This document shows, in pieces, positions 25,687 through 33,698 of a stretch of DNA of 49,265 bases. Origin of the DNA: Rodentibacter genomosp. 2 (GTDB lineage Bacteria; Pseudomonadota; Gammaproteobacteria; Enterobacterales; Pasteurellaceae); NCBI GenBank assembly GCA_001999425.1, contig MLHP01000041.1:1-49265 (forward strand). Direction: 5' to 3'. The notes under the pieces were generated by a model. The model ran no database searches. It was not told the DNA's origin and saw nothing but the letters and a program-made list of their open reading frames with translations. Every line of letters begins with the position of its first letter. Position 1 is the first letter of the stretch. The position numbers and the translations under genes are program-made.

Positions 25687-25950
25687 ATGGAAATTAAACT
25701 CAACAAGAAAATGTGGGGTGCTTGGCTTGAAACATCAGGCAATCAAGCACGATTAGCCTTAGATTTAATCACCGGCTTTTGTCCCGCAGTCTTTTCACTA
25801 AAAAAAGAAACCCGCTCCGATTTTGTGCTAACCAACTGCTCAACCGCAGATGCAGAATTGATTGCGGGCATCTCACCAAATGGACTTCAAATTAAAAGCC
25901 GACATAGTAAAAAATTTGTCGATTTTGATGATCCCATCTGGCGGGGCTAG
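25687..25950 (+). CDS. Unrecognised 87-aa protein
   Basis: The protein begins MEIKLNKKMWGAWLET and ends KSRHSKKFVDFDDPIWRG. It looks globular with no membrane segment. The ATG at 25687 follows GGAGAAACAAA; an upstream ATG at 25672 overlaps the Shine-Dalgarno and is rejected. Family and function are not recognised. Confidence 0.65.
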   Translation: MEIKLNKKMWGAWLETSGNQARLALDLITGFCPAVFSLKKETRSDFVLTNCSTADAELIAGISPNGLQIKSRHSKKFVDFDDPIWRG

Positions 25951-25978
25951 TCTTTTTTTATTCTTTTACATCAAGCAG

Positions 25979-26008
25979 AAAAGTGCGCTCAAATTCGACC
26001 GCACTTTT
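25979..26008 (+). terminator. Inverted uptake-signal-like terminator
   Basis: AAAAGTGCG (25979-25987) pairs with CGCACTTTT (26000-26008). It ends transcription of the 87-aa gene and is near-identical to the copy at 25587. Confidence 0.7.
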
Positions 26009-26082
26009 ATCTTTCATTTACCCGTTGGGGAAAACTCCCCACGGATGTTTCCCCTTTGTTTTCTATGAGGAGAAACAAAATG
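25980..26082 (+). repeat. 103-bp terminator-plus-leader unit, copy 2
   Basis: This is the second copy of the unit at 25587-25689, of equal length with about six substitutions. Two of these fall in the terminator hairpin, changing both G-U/A-U and G-C type pairings. Confidence 0.85.
26021..26079 (+). promoter_or_regulatory. Folded leader 5 (before the 144-aa gene)
   Basis: A, GGGGAAAAC (26027-26035), pairs with B, GTTTCCCC (26047-26054), with one bulged A, followed by TTTGTTTT. C is GGAGAAAC (26069-26076). Confidence 0.65.
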
Positions 26083-26514
26083 ATGGCGACCTATTTACCT
26101 TTACCAACTTTGTCCCGTAAAACAACCTATGAAAACGTGATGGAGAGCGTTTATCTTCTGAGAATCTATCAATATGATTTGCTAGCTCTAAGAGATTATC
26201 TTCGTCAACGGATTCAGTCTTCACCGGGATGGGCGGATATTTTACATCGGTTAAATACCGAGATTGCCGCGGCATCAGAGAAAGCCACTCAAGATGCGGC
26301 TTACTTAGATACCGTTGATGCGTTTAATATGGCAAAAAAATACGATGAAGATGATGTTATACCTTCGTATTTTTTTCGTGCACCTTCTATTTGCTGTAGC
26401 GTATTAAATCGGACACATCCTTTGGTTAAACTCTACGATAAATATGAATATTTATTTGTCGATTTTGAAAAATCCGAAGGCTGTATCTACTATTCACCTA
26501 GAAAGCTGTTTTAG
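26080..26514 (+). CDS. Unrecognised 144-aa protein
   Basis: The protein begins MMATYLPLPTLSRKTTYENV, with helical segments (YDLLALRDYLRQRIQSSPGW) and a Cys pair in APSICCSVLNRTHP. No membrane segment is seen. The ATG at 26080 follows GGAGAAACAAA; a second ATG directly follows. It is not recognised. Confidence 0.6.
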   Translation: MMATYLPLPTLSRKTTYENVMESVYLLRIYQYDLLALRDYLRQRIQSSPGWADILHRLNTEIAAASEKATQDAAYLDTVDAFNMAKKYDEDDVIPSYFFRAPSICCSVLNRTHPLVKLYDKYEYLFVDFEKSEGCIYYSPRKLF

Positions 26515-26530
26515 ATTAATTTTCTTTTAC

Positions 26531-26601
26531 AACCCTAAAGGGAAATATGTTCCCTTTGGGCGGAGTATTTCCCTTCTTTTTTTACATCGAGGAGAAATAC
26601 G
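26531..26601 (+). promoter_or_regulatory. Folded leader 6 (before the DUF3560 gene)
   Basis: AAAGGGAA pairs with TTCCCTTT in the first hairpin. A, AAGGGAAATA (26538-26547), pairs perfectly with B, TATTTCCCTT (26566-26575), followed by C and T7: a clear terminator. The Shine-Dalgarno segment here is GAGAAATAC, whose GAAATAC (26594-26600) pairs with GTATTTC (26565-26571). The change from AACA to ATAC is thus matched in B. Confidence 0.75.
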
Positions 26602-27249
26602 ATGACAACTAATACTTATGCTAAATTTGCCCCAAATGTTTTTGTCGCAAAATGTACCGAGCCACATGAAAAGGGTGAGGTCATTGTGCTGACCAGTAAA
26701 TATGGGAACGAAACCGAAGTCGTGATTCACAACTTAGTGAAGCAACAAGACGGTATGTACTTTTATTCTTTCGTGCGTGACGATGGTGAAAATAGCCAAA
26801 CACTTGCCGAGCGCAAAGCTGAACGTCTGCAAGGTTATGCCGATAACGCAACCAAGCGGAGTAATCAGTGGTGCGAAGCAGCAAATGAGGGGCGTGAGTT
26901 TCTTCGTCTCGCTGAGCCGATTAAAATCGGACACCATAGCGAGAAACGCCATCGTGCCTTGATAGAACGTAATGCTCGTCGAATGGATAAATCCGTTGAG
27001 GAAATGAAAAAAGCAGAAAGCTATCAAGACCGTATTGCTTACTGGGAAAAAATGGCTGATAAAATAGATTTATCGATGCCAGAAAGCCTTGAGTATTTTC
27101 AATTTGAGCTAGAAAAAGCCCGTGAAAAGCACCAAGACTTGAAAAATCATCCAGAAAAGCGGTCGCACGCTTACTCTCTCACTTATGCTAAGAAAGCAGT
27201 CAATGAGTTAGAGAAAAAAGTGAAATTAGCGGAAGTGCTTTGGGCATAA
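26602..27249 (+). CDS. DUF3560 domain protein
   Basis: The protein (215 aa) contains the DUF3560 hallmark: a helical stretch of ERKAERLQGYADNATKRSNQ, then EPIKIGHHSEKRHRALIERN near residues 109-128. The second half is a long charged coiled coil. DUF3560 proteins occur on plasmids and ICEs; their role is not known. GGAG precedes the ATG. The gene follows folded leader 6. Confidence 0.85.
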   Translation: MTTNTYAKFAPNVFVAKCTEPHEKGEVIVLTSKYGNETEVVIHNLVKQQDGMYFYSFVRDDGENSQTLAERKAERLQGYADNATKRSNQWCEAANEGREFLRLAEPIKIGHHSEKRHRALIERNARRMDKSVEEMKKAESYQDRIAYWEKMADKIDLSMPESLEYFQFELEKAREKHQDLKNHPEKRSHAYSLTYAKKAVNELEKKVKLAEVLWA

Positions 27250-27279
27250 ACGTTTACCTTGCTATGAAAGGAGCAATCT

Positions 27280-27513
27280 ATGAAATATGAAATTATCTTA
27301 GAAGATAAAGGACAAGATTTACATAGAATCACAACTGAAGCGGACGGAAAAGTGATTGATGTCGGTGTGTCTCATTATCCGATTGACAATGCTTATATTC
27401 CTGTATCGCAACTCCGGGTTGGTGAGTTATGTAAAATGCATAATCCTCCCTATATTCATCATGGATATTTAAACTATAAAGTCGTGGAAATCAACGCGAT
27501 TACTTCAAAATAA
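27280..27513 (+). CDS. Unrecognised 77-aa protein
   Basis: The protein begins MKYEIILEDKGQDLHRITTE and has the look of a small beta-rich domain (VIDVGVSHYPIDNAYIPVSQ). AAAGGAG precedes the ATG. Unlike most neighbours it has no folded leader; it lies 30 bp after the DUF3560 gene and is probably co-transcribed with it. Confidence 0.65.
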   Translation: MKYEIILEDKGQDLHRITTEADGKVIDVGVSHYPIDNAYIPVSQLRVGELCKMHNPPYIHHGYLNYKVVEINAITSK

Positions 27514-27520
27514 TCACTTG

Positions 27521-27550
27521 AAAGTGCGGTCAATTTTGACTGCACTTTTT
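27521..27550 (+). terminator. Uptake-signal-like terminator
   Basis: AAAGTGCGGTCA (27521-27532) pairs with TGACTGCACTTT (27537-27548) with one G-U pair, followed by T. It ends the DUF3560 and 77-aa unit. Confidence 0.75.
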
Positions 27551-27556
27551 GCCCAG

Positions 27557-27620
27557 CCCATAGGGGAAAATCGCCTCTATGGAGGGTTTTCCCTTTGATT
27601 CATCATTTAGGGAGAACACG
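27557..27620 (+). promoter_or_regulatory. Folded leader 7 (before the 141-aa gene)
   Basis: CCATAGGGG (27558-27566) pairs with CCTCTATGG (27574-27582), including one G-U. A, GGGAAAA (27564-27570), pairs with TTTTCCC of B, GTTTTCCC (27586-27593). C, GGGAGAAC (27610-27617), pairs with B at eight positions including one G-U. The T run is short. Confidence 0.65.
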
Positions 27621-28046
27621 ATGAATACTTTATCTTATAGCCGTACGAATAGCACCAAATTTGGCATGATTCCGCTGAATTTTATTCCGTCGTTTTACAT
27701 GAGCGCAATCAGTCCCGCTTTAATCGGTTGGGAAAATGTGCTTTATCAATACGATTGCAGTGTGGAAGATGAGGAAATTTGGGCATTAGTACGAGGCAGT
27801 GAAGCAATACCGCACTTGGGTAATCTTTATCAAAGCCTTGTTTTAAATCGTTTGGCGTCACTCTTTTTAGAGTTGACCGGGCTAGAAGAAGACGATGTAA
27901 ATATATTCATTTTTATCAATGGTTTTGACACGCATTTTTGTATTAATGGTATTGCCGTTAATGATGAAAGTAGGTTTCAAGATACGGTAAAAATGTTTAA
28001 AAAATTACAGCGTCATAAACAACGAATGCAGAAAAAAATGCATTAA
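27621..28046 (+). CDS. Unrecognised 141-aa protein
   Basis: The protein begins MNTLSYSRTNSTKFGMIPLN and has an acidic core (TGLEEDDVNIFIFINGFDTH). A basic tail, KKLQRHKQRMQKKMH, ends it. The ATG at 27621 follows GGGAGAACACG; the ATG at 27579 would start in segment B of the leader. Function unknown. Confidence 0.65.
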   Translation: MNTLSYSRTNSTKFGMIPLNFIPSFYMSAISPALIGWENVLYQYDCSVEDEEIWALVRGSEAIPHLGNLYQSLVLNRLASLFLELTGLEEDDVNIFIFINGFDTHFCINGIAVNDESRFQDTVKMFKKLQRHKQRMQKKMH

Positions 28047-28064
28047 TACGTTTTACACCTTGCA

Positions 28065-28145
28065 CCCATTGAGGGATAACATCCTTTAATGGTGATGTTA
28101 TCCCCTTTACATTTTTACTTAAAAATTAAGTTTAGGAGAAACATC
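28065..28145 (+). promoter_or_regulatory. Folded leader 8 (before the 196-aa gene)
   Basis: CCATT pairs with AATGG and AGG with CCT in the first hairpin. A, GGGATAACATC (28073-28083), pairs perfectly over 11 bp with B, GATGTTATCCC (28094-28104), followed by a T-rich stretch. The C segment GGAGAAACATC (28135-28145) ends in AACATC, which pairs with GATGTT of B. Confidence 0.7.
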
Positions 28146-28736
28146 ATGTGTCAGAAAAATTATGTTTTAGAACTAGGTAAAATCATTATTTCCCGTCGGA
28201 TCTCAGCGGAGTTAACGGCAGATGAGATTAGTCAAGTCACCACGTCTCACCGGGATGGTTATATCAAGTTAAATAATGGTGAATGGCGTCAAATATCTTA
28301 TGATCCTAATGTGAAATTTGTCGTGAACTACTACGCCTATCCATTCGGTGAGCATGACGTCGTAGTGATAACCGATTTGGACTCAGAAACTTATCGGACG
28401 GAAGTTTGTTTTTCCGATGAAACTCATGATCGAACAAAAGGTTATTTTGACTGGATGCTATACCAATCAAGAAAGATGCCTTTTACGCTTGGTAAAGTCG
28501 TCTGCACTGCTGAAGTTGAAAAATCATTAGCTATGCAAGATATCCATAGATTGATTGAAAAACAGCACCACTATGATTGGGGGATGGTTGGTCCTAGCGA
28601 TTGGGCATTAAATGATCATGCTGTGGAAAACGGCGGACGAGTATTAAGTCATCATTATATTGGTGACGAATACGTTTATGTGCTCACCGAAGCTGACCGA
28701 AGTTCTACAACCATTATGCTCGAATACGAGTATTGA
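28146..28736 (+). CDS. Unrecognised 196-aa protein
   Basis: The protein begins MCQKNYVLELGKIIISRRIS and is globular and acidic with many aromatic residues (VNYYAYPFGEHDVVVITDLD). No membrane segment or known motif is seen. The ATG at 28146 follows GGAGAAACATC. A terminator follows, so it is the last gene of the leader-linked set. Confidence 0.65.
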   Translation: MCQKNYVLELGKIIISRRISAELTADEISQVTTSHRDGYIKLNNGEWRQISYDPNVKFVVNYYAYPFGEHDVVVITDLDSETYRTEVCFSDETHDRTKGYFDWMLYQSRKMPFTLGKVVCTAEVEKSLAMQDIHRLIEKQHHYDWGMVGPSDWALNDHAVENGGRVLSHHYIGDEYVYVLTEADRSSTTIMLEYEY

Positions 28737-28755
28737 TTTTAATTTATAAACTATT

Positions 28756-28793
28756 AAGCCTATCTACTTTTTGTGGATAGGCTTTACTTTTTC
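28756..28793 (+). terminator. Intrinsic terminator
   Basis: AAGCCTATC pairs with GATAGGCTT (9 bp), followed by TACTTTTT. It separates the small genes from traX. Confidence 0.85.
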
Positions 28794-28821
28794 TGCGATA
28801 CAATAGGGAAAGGAAGGATAA

Positions 28822-29625
28822 ATGACCGTGAAAGACATAACGAATACGCAACGAAATTTATTAAAATGGCTCGCACTTTGTACGATGGTTTTTGATCATG
28901 TTGGGGCCATATTTGGCGGATATACCCCCGAACTTATATTATTTCGATTAATTGGTCGATTTTCTTTCCTGACATTTGGTTTTTTAATGGCATTTAATCT
29001 GGCAAGTCGAGAGTTAAACACACGTCGCACACTCAGTTATCTGTTAAAACTGAGTTTATTTGGTATACCGGCTCAATATGCTTACGTTTTTTTTATTCCT
29101 GATGCCGGATTAAATATTTATGGGCAATTTGTTGGGCTTATTTTAGTTATTTTTTCTTTTTCCCGCTTAACTCATCTTCAATCCATCCAATCTCAAGGAG
29201 AGCAACTTATTTTCGCCATAAAATATGCTGTATTAGGTGGGGTAGGGGTGATTTTATCTCATTATTCGGATTATCATTTCGGTGGGCTTCTGTATTGTGT
29301 GGCGTGTTATTTTTTTGTTCGTTATCTGCCAATGACAAAAATAAGCCGTCAATTATGGTTTATTGGATTAGTGGGATTTGCATTTTTAGCGAATGAGGAA
29401 ATGATGTCGGCATATTATGACACCACTATTGGCTTTCCAATGATATTGGCTATTGTTATGTCTGTCTATTTTATCCTGTCCCCGCCTCAAGAACGTAACA
29501 TTCCTGCTTGGTTTAATATGGGTAGGAGAAAACCCTCAAAATTTCAGACGTACTTTTTCTATGCGTTTTATCCCGCTCATCTTTGGTTATTAGCTGGGAT
29601 GAAAATGTTACTGGATAACCTATAA
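28822..29625 (+). CDS. traX: TraX family membrane protein
   Basis: The protein (267 aa) is polytopic, with about eight hydrophobic segments. It matches the TraX family, whose F-plasmid member acetylates pilin: LLKWLALCTMVFDHVGAIF, LIGRFSFLTFGFLMAFN at the start and FYAFYPAHLWLL at the end. The pattern is that of membrane O/N-acyltransferases. GGAAGG precedes the ATG. It is a single gene between a terminator and the PcfJ-like gene. Confidence 0.85.
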   Translation: MTVKDITNTQRNLLKWLALCTMVFDHVGAIFGGYTPELILFRLIGRFSFLTFGFLMAFNLASRELNTRRTLSYLLKLSLFGIPAQYAYVFFIPDAGLNIYGQFVGLILVIFSFSRLTHLQSIQSQGEQLIFAIKYAVLGGVGVILSHYSDYHFGGLLYCVACYFFVRYLPMTKISRQLWFIGLVGFAFLANEEMMSAYYDTTIGFPMILAIVMSVYFILSPPQERNIPAWFNMGRRKPSKFQTYFFYAFYPAHLWLLAGMKMLLDNL

Positions 29626-29758
29626 GGTGATTAAAAAGCATATTTGATTGGAAGATTGAATATGTTTTTTTATTTTAAGTTCAAGTTTATTTCTTTGTTA
29701 AAAGTGCAGGGTAATTAGTAGATGATACGACTATGATATCCTTATAGTTGTACACAAA

Positions 29759-31315
29759 ATGAACAGGGTTTTATTTGGTAGCGAAGAATTAACGCAATAT
29801 TATAGAACGATGAGAGAGAAAATTTTTGAATATAAACTCTATCGAGCTTATCAGTTGGAGGAAAATAGTCAGTTTATTTCAATGACTTTTTTTAATTTCT
29901 ATCGTTATAAGAGAAATTTAAAGACCGGTAAAATTTCAGCTTATTATTTCAATCTAAAATCAAATAAATGGTATAAGGCAAGACTTAATGAAGCAATTTA
30001 TCATTTTGCTCGGTTTTCATCATTGCCCGATTTAATGCCATTAAAAAATCATAATATGTTGATGGCTATGATTGATATGATGTTGCCTAAACTGCAAAAA
30101 TTTGTCGATTATGATAAACGCTATTCTACTTATGATCGCCTGGCTTGGAGAATGAATCGCCTGGGTACATCTACAGTGAATAAGGCTTTGCAACGACTCA
30201 TATTAAAGTACGCCCAACTTAACAATCAGTTAGCTGGGCATTCAAAGTATATTACTAAATTCATTTGGCAGCACTTTATTGATAAATCGGTGTTTTCCTA
30301 TTTAATAAGAATAAAAGGATTCACCACTTATTTTCATTTTTCAGATTATATTTATATCCACAATCATCTAGAAAAAGTCAAGCGTGTTGAAACGGAATAC
30401 CCTAATCTTCTTCCATTATTAAAATATTTTCCGGCAAAACATTGGGATGACCCCAATTTATTTAGTTTTGATTATTGGACAAATGAATGCGCTATCCGTG
30501 GGCTTAATCGAATTGCGAAAATACATTTACCCGGTATGACCAAAAAGCAATGGCGTTGGTTAAAAAAGCAATCGCCGAAGTTTATCGCGCAATGGTCCGG
30601 ACAAGAACTTTCCTGTTTAGTCGAATGTGGTATTCAAGAGAAAATTCCGGTTTGTGTCAAAATTTTCGTCATAAGGTTGAATGATAGTTTTGACACATTT
30701 GGTGCGCAAAAAATTCGTATTATTCGATTGTTTATTTTGCATATGCTGAATGTTTGGCAAGAACAAGGATTTCGTGCATTGCAACATTGTCTTAAAAACG
30801 TAGCGACCCAAGTCATTGATATGGCTGATTACTGGCAGGCTATTGGATATCGAGGGGGAATACCTCAATCATGGGAAAGGATGGTAGGGCGTAGTAACGC
30901 CTGGCATCGTCAATACCTTCTTGAACAACAGGCTCAAGATGAAGAACATCAAGCTCAATTGGCCTTACAATGGGAAAGCCCAATTATGGTTTGGGAAGAA
31001 GCGAATGTTTTAGTTACAGCCTTAAATAATGGAAAAGCCTTATTTGATGAAGGACAAATAATGCGACATTGTATTTTTTCTTATGCACATCGTTGTGCAG
31101 AAGGGAAATACCTTGCTTTTTCGATGATAGAACGGGATGAGAATCAAATTGAGATTGCTCGTTCCACCTTGGGGATTTACCGAGATATTCATCATCATAC
31201 TTGGGAAATTGAACAACATCGCGGGGTGTGTAATGGTTATATCTCTCAAAAGCTAATGAAAATAGGCAAAAAATTTTGTCAGCAGTTAAATTTGTTATCA
31301 ATATCTAATCATTGA
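29759..31315 (+). CDS. PcfJ-like protein
   Basis: The protein (518 aa) has a C-terminal PcfJ-like domain with EGQIMRHCIFSYAHRCAEG near residues 430-448. Aromatic/basic strands and HRGVCNGYISQKL follow. PcfJ is named after a protein of the Enterococcus plasmid pCF10; its role in transfer is not established. The N-terminal 350 residues are basic and helical and may bind nucleic acid. No Shine-Dalgarno is seen; the ATG is close to a possible -10 (TATAGT), so the message may be leaderless. Confidence 0.75.
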   Translation: MNRVLFGSEELTQYYRTMREKIFEYKLYRAYQLEENSQFISMTFFNFYRYKRNLKTGKISAYYFNLKSNKWYKARLNEAIYHFARFSSLPDLMPLKNHNMLMAMIDMMLPKLQKFVDYDKRYSTYDRLAWRMNRLGTSTVNKALQRLILKYAQLNNQLAGHSKYITKFIWQHFIDKSVFSYLIRIKGFTTYFHFSDYIYIHNHLEKVKRVETEYPNLLPLLKYFPAKHWDDPNLFSFDYWTNECAIRGLNRIAKIHLPGMTKKQWRWLKKQSPKFIAQWSGQELSCLVECGIQEKIPVCVKIFVIRLNDSFDTFGAQKIRIIRLFILHMLNVWQEQGFRALQHCLKNVATQVIDMADYWQAIGYRGGIPQSWERMVGRSNAWHRQYLLEQQAQDEEHQAQLALQWESPIMVWEEANVLVTALNNGKALFDEGQIMRHCIFSYAHRCAEGKYLAFSMIERDENQIEIARSTLGIYRDIHHHTWEIEQHRGVCNGYISQKLMKIGKKFCQQLNLLSISNH

Positions 31316-31366
31316 AAATTGTTTCAATCTTTTTTTTGTTTTTTCCTTAAAAACAACAATCGTTTT

Positions 31367-31397
31367 TTGCATAGTAACAGTATCTTTTTACTATAAA
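31367..31397 (+). promoter_or_regulatory. Candidate promoter/operator of the conjugation operon
   Basis: TATAAA (31392-31397) lies just before the first gene of the operon, with TTGCAT upstream at a rather long spacing. TAGTAA (31372-31377) and TTACTA (31388-31393) form an inverted repeat that overlaps the -10. That is where a repressor or activator could bind. Confidence 0.35.
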
Positions 31398-31409
31398 CTT
31401 GAGGTGACT

Positions 31410-32081
31410 ATGAAAAAAGCGGTTTTAACCCTAGCCGTTGTAACCACATCTTTGATACTCTCCGGGTGTGCCCAAAATGCCACTTCCGATGAGTCGGCGC
31501 TTTCTCCCGGTATTCCAATGCCGACACAACAACCTATCACCACGACACAATCTACGACAATTCCGAATACGACGATTCGCCTAACAGAACAAACCGCAGG
31601 GAATGTAAAAGAGGTAAATCCTTACCGTAAGGTTAGCGAGGATATTTATACCAATACAACCTACGAAGAATATCCCGAAGTGATTCGTTATGGTCGTTAT
31701 ACGCTCGTCACCAGTGCACCAATCGGTGGACAAAAATATCTTTTGGAGCAATTAGTCGATGTCAATGTACCGGTTAAGAAAAAACAATATACGGCGACGG
31801 TACGTCAAGGATTGCAAACCACTTTAAATAATACCGGCTATAATTTATGTAGTTTGCCGGCTGATGAAGACGTGCGTCAATTATTTGGGCGTCCGTTACC
31901 AAAGGTTCATTATCAATTTGGCTCAATGCGATTACGGGATGCGTTGCAAATGCTTGTCGGTGAGGCATTTGAATTGGTTGTCGATGATACACGTCGTCAA
32001 GTCTGTTTTGAAAAACGTGCCTCAATTCCATTACCGCCTCAACCCAAAGAACGGGTAGATTCGGATATCGGTATGAAGTAA
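31410..32081 (+). CDS. PilL N-terminal-like lipoprotein (TIGR03748)
   Basis: The protein (223 aa) has a signal peptide with the lipobox LSGC (Cys about 20). It carries the PilL N-terminal domain of ICEs (YPEVIRYGRYTLVTSAP, LVDVNVP, LQTTLNNTGYNLC, LRDALQMLVGEAFEL). This is a secretin-like outer-membrane-associated domain. The start is the ATG at 31410; a GTG two codons earlier would overlap the GAGG Shine-Dalgarno. It is the first gene of the long operon, the position of tfc1 in ICEHin1056. Confidence 0.85.
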   Translation: MKKAVLTLAVVTTSLILSGCAQNATSDESALSPGIPMPTQQPITTTQSTTIPNTTIRLTEQTAGNVKEVNPYRKVSEDIYTNTTYEEYPEVIRYGRYTLVTSAPIGGQKYLLEQLVDVNVPVKKKQYTATVRQGLQTTLNNTGYNLCSLPADEDVRQLFGRPLPKVHYQFGSMRLRDALQMLVGEAFELVVDDTRRQVCFEKRASIPLPPQPKERVDSDIGMK

Positions 32082-32170
32082 ATTATTTCCAATCACGATA
32101 GAATTTTTCATTACGATTTTCCGGTCTTTTTGGCATAGTCGCTTCAATGATTTTATTTATTGGAGCGACT

Positions 32171-32926
32171 ATGAAATTTTTTAAGCCTCTCGCGTTATTG
32201 ACTCCACTTGTCTTGAGTTTCCCTACTTTCGCTACTTCCGTTTCTCAAAATGAAAATTTAACTAAGCAGGTTTTTTCTCAATCCAACACTTCTACCCAAC
32301 AGCAGAATCATACTCAGACATTGACTGAAAATAAATGGTCTGAGTGGGGATTGACCGAGCGTGATTGGCAACAATATGAAACGGTGATGAAACACGGTGC
32401 ACGCGGTATTTGGACACCCAATATTGACCCATTGACAGCGTTAGGTGTAGAAGCCACAACAGAGGAAGAGCGGCGACGTTATGCGAGATTACTTGCCAAA
32501 AAAGAGTTTGAACGTGCAGAAAAAGAAATCGCCTTTCAAATTGCTTATACGCAAGCATTTAATGAATTGTATCCGAATATCCTGCCATTTAATGTAGGCG
32601 ATAGCCAAATTCAATCCGGCAATATTCGCCGTATTATTTATTTTACCCGTATTAATGACTGTCAAGAATGTGGTCGCGATATGATGAAACTATTGAATTA
32701 TGCCGGAGACACACAAGTTGACATCTATGTTGTCGATAGTCGAAAAGATGATAACAAAATTCGTGATTGGGCATTAGCGAATCATATTAATGTGGAGAAA
32801 GTCAAAAAACGTCAAATTACCTTAAACCACGATCTCAATTTAAGTTGGGCAAAATATGCAAAGGGGAAAATGCCGGCTGCATTTGGCATTGATGGAGAAG
32901 GGCAGTGGATAAATCTCACTTATTAA
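32171..32926 (+). CDS. TIGR03759 (PFL_4693) family ICE protein
   Basis: The protein (251 aa) has a cleavable signal peptide (residues 1-21, ending FPTFA) and the family core WGLTERDWQQYETVMKHGAR and GIWTPNIDPLTALGVEA. A C-terminal thioredoxin-like part has the pair CQEC near residues 166-169. It is periplasmic; the CxxC suggests a role in disulfide handling of channel parts, which is inference. TTGGAG precedes the ATG at 32171. It overlaps the next gene by 22 bp. Confidence 0.85.
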   Translation: MKFFKPLALLTPLVLSFPTFATSVSQNENLTKQVFSQSNTSTQQQNHTQTLTENKWSEWGLTERDWQQYETVMKHGARGIWTPNIDPLTALGVEATTEEERRRYARLLAKKEFERAEKEIAFQIAYTQAFNELYPNILPFNVGDSQIQSGNIRRIIYFTRINDCQECGRDMMKLLNYAGDTQVDIYVVDSRKDDNKIRDWALANHINVEKVKKRQITLNHDLNLSWAKYAKGKMPAAFGIDGEGQWINLTY

Positions 32927-33690
32927 TCAAATTGGGTTGTATCTTGCTTACCTTACCTTTGGTTGCACAAGCTCGGTTTAACGGATTTGGGCGTGAAATT
33001 GATACGTATATCAAAGAATCGGCCAATCGTTATCAAGTCAGTGAAACAATGTTGCGCGGGTTGGTTAAGATGGAAGACGGTTGGTATGGAAAAATCTCGC
33101 CAACAGGCCCTATCGGCGTCGGACAATTTACTATGGGAACCTGGAATTTTTTAGCCAATACGGTTGAAGGATATCGTATAGGCATGCGTCCGGTAACGGC
33201 AAAAAATCGTAATACGCGATTCGATCCCCGTCATAATAAATACATCAACACTTTGGCAACCGCACTTTATGCCCGGTGGCATATAGAGCAATTTGTAGAA
33301 AGAGGCATAAAACCAACCGATGAGAATTTGTATTTAGCTCATAATATTGGTTTAGAGGGATTGTATCGTGCCATTTTAGGGCGTTCAACGGCTGAAGATA
33401 TTCGCAATATGCGTCGAAATGGTATGAAACGGGGAATGTCGGTAAAACAATTTATCGCTTACCAAACAGGGCGATATAACAGCCATAAATCTATAGCAAA
33501 TTTTGTATCGAAGACAGGAAAGCAAACTGAAATCGTGTGGATTAAGCCACAGACTCATAAAAAACGACCTTCAACTACAGAGACAAAACCGTCGTTGTCA
33601 ACAGGTCAAAGTGCGGTAAAAAACGCAATGATTTGGATTGAGCCTAGCGATAATAATGTGATCTGGATTGATAACACCATCAAAATGTAG
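32905..33690 (+). CDS. Lytic transglycosylase (SLT domain) of the conjugation system
   Basis: The protein (261 aa) starts with GTG inside the end of the previous gene, with GGAGAAGGG upstream. A signal peptide (to about residue 23) is followed by an SLT-type muramidase domain: ETMLRGLVKMEDGWYGK with the likely catalytic Glu, then GPIGVGQFTMGTW. It would open the cell wall for assembly of the transfer channel. The C-terminal 60 residues are low complexity. Confidence 0.85.
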   Translation: MDKSHLLIKLGCILLTLPLVAQARFNGFGREIDTYIKESANRYQVSETMLRGLVKMEDGWYGKISPTGPIGVGQFTMGTWNFLANTVEGYRIGMRPVTAKNRNTRFDPRHNKYINTLATALYARWHIEQFVERGIKPTDENLYLAHNIGLEGLYRAILGRSTAEDIRNMRRNGMKRGMSVKQFIAYQTGRYNSHKSIANFVSKTGKQTEIVWIKPQTHKKRPSTTETKPSLSTGQSAVKNAMIWIEPSDNNVIWIDNTIKM

Positions 33691-33698
33691 GAACTAAA

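Larger units (their letters stand above)
25587..25689 (+). repeat. 103-bp terminator-plus-leader unit, copy 1
   Basis: 25587-25689 and 25980-26082 align without gaps, with only about six differences. The unit runs from an inverted uptake-signal terminator through folded leader 4 or 5 to the ATG. The genes after the two copies are unrelated. Confidence 0.85.
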
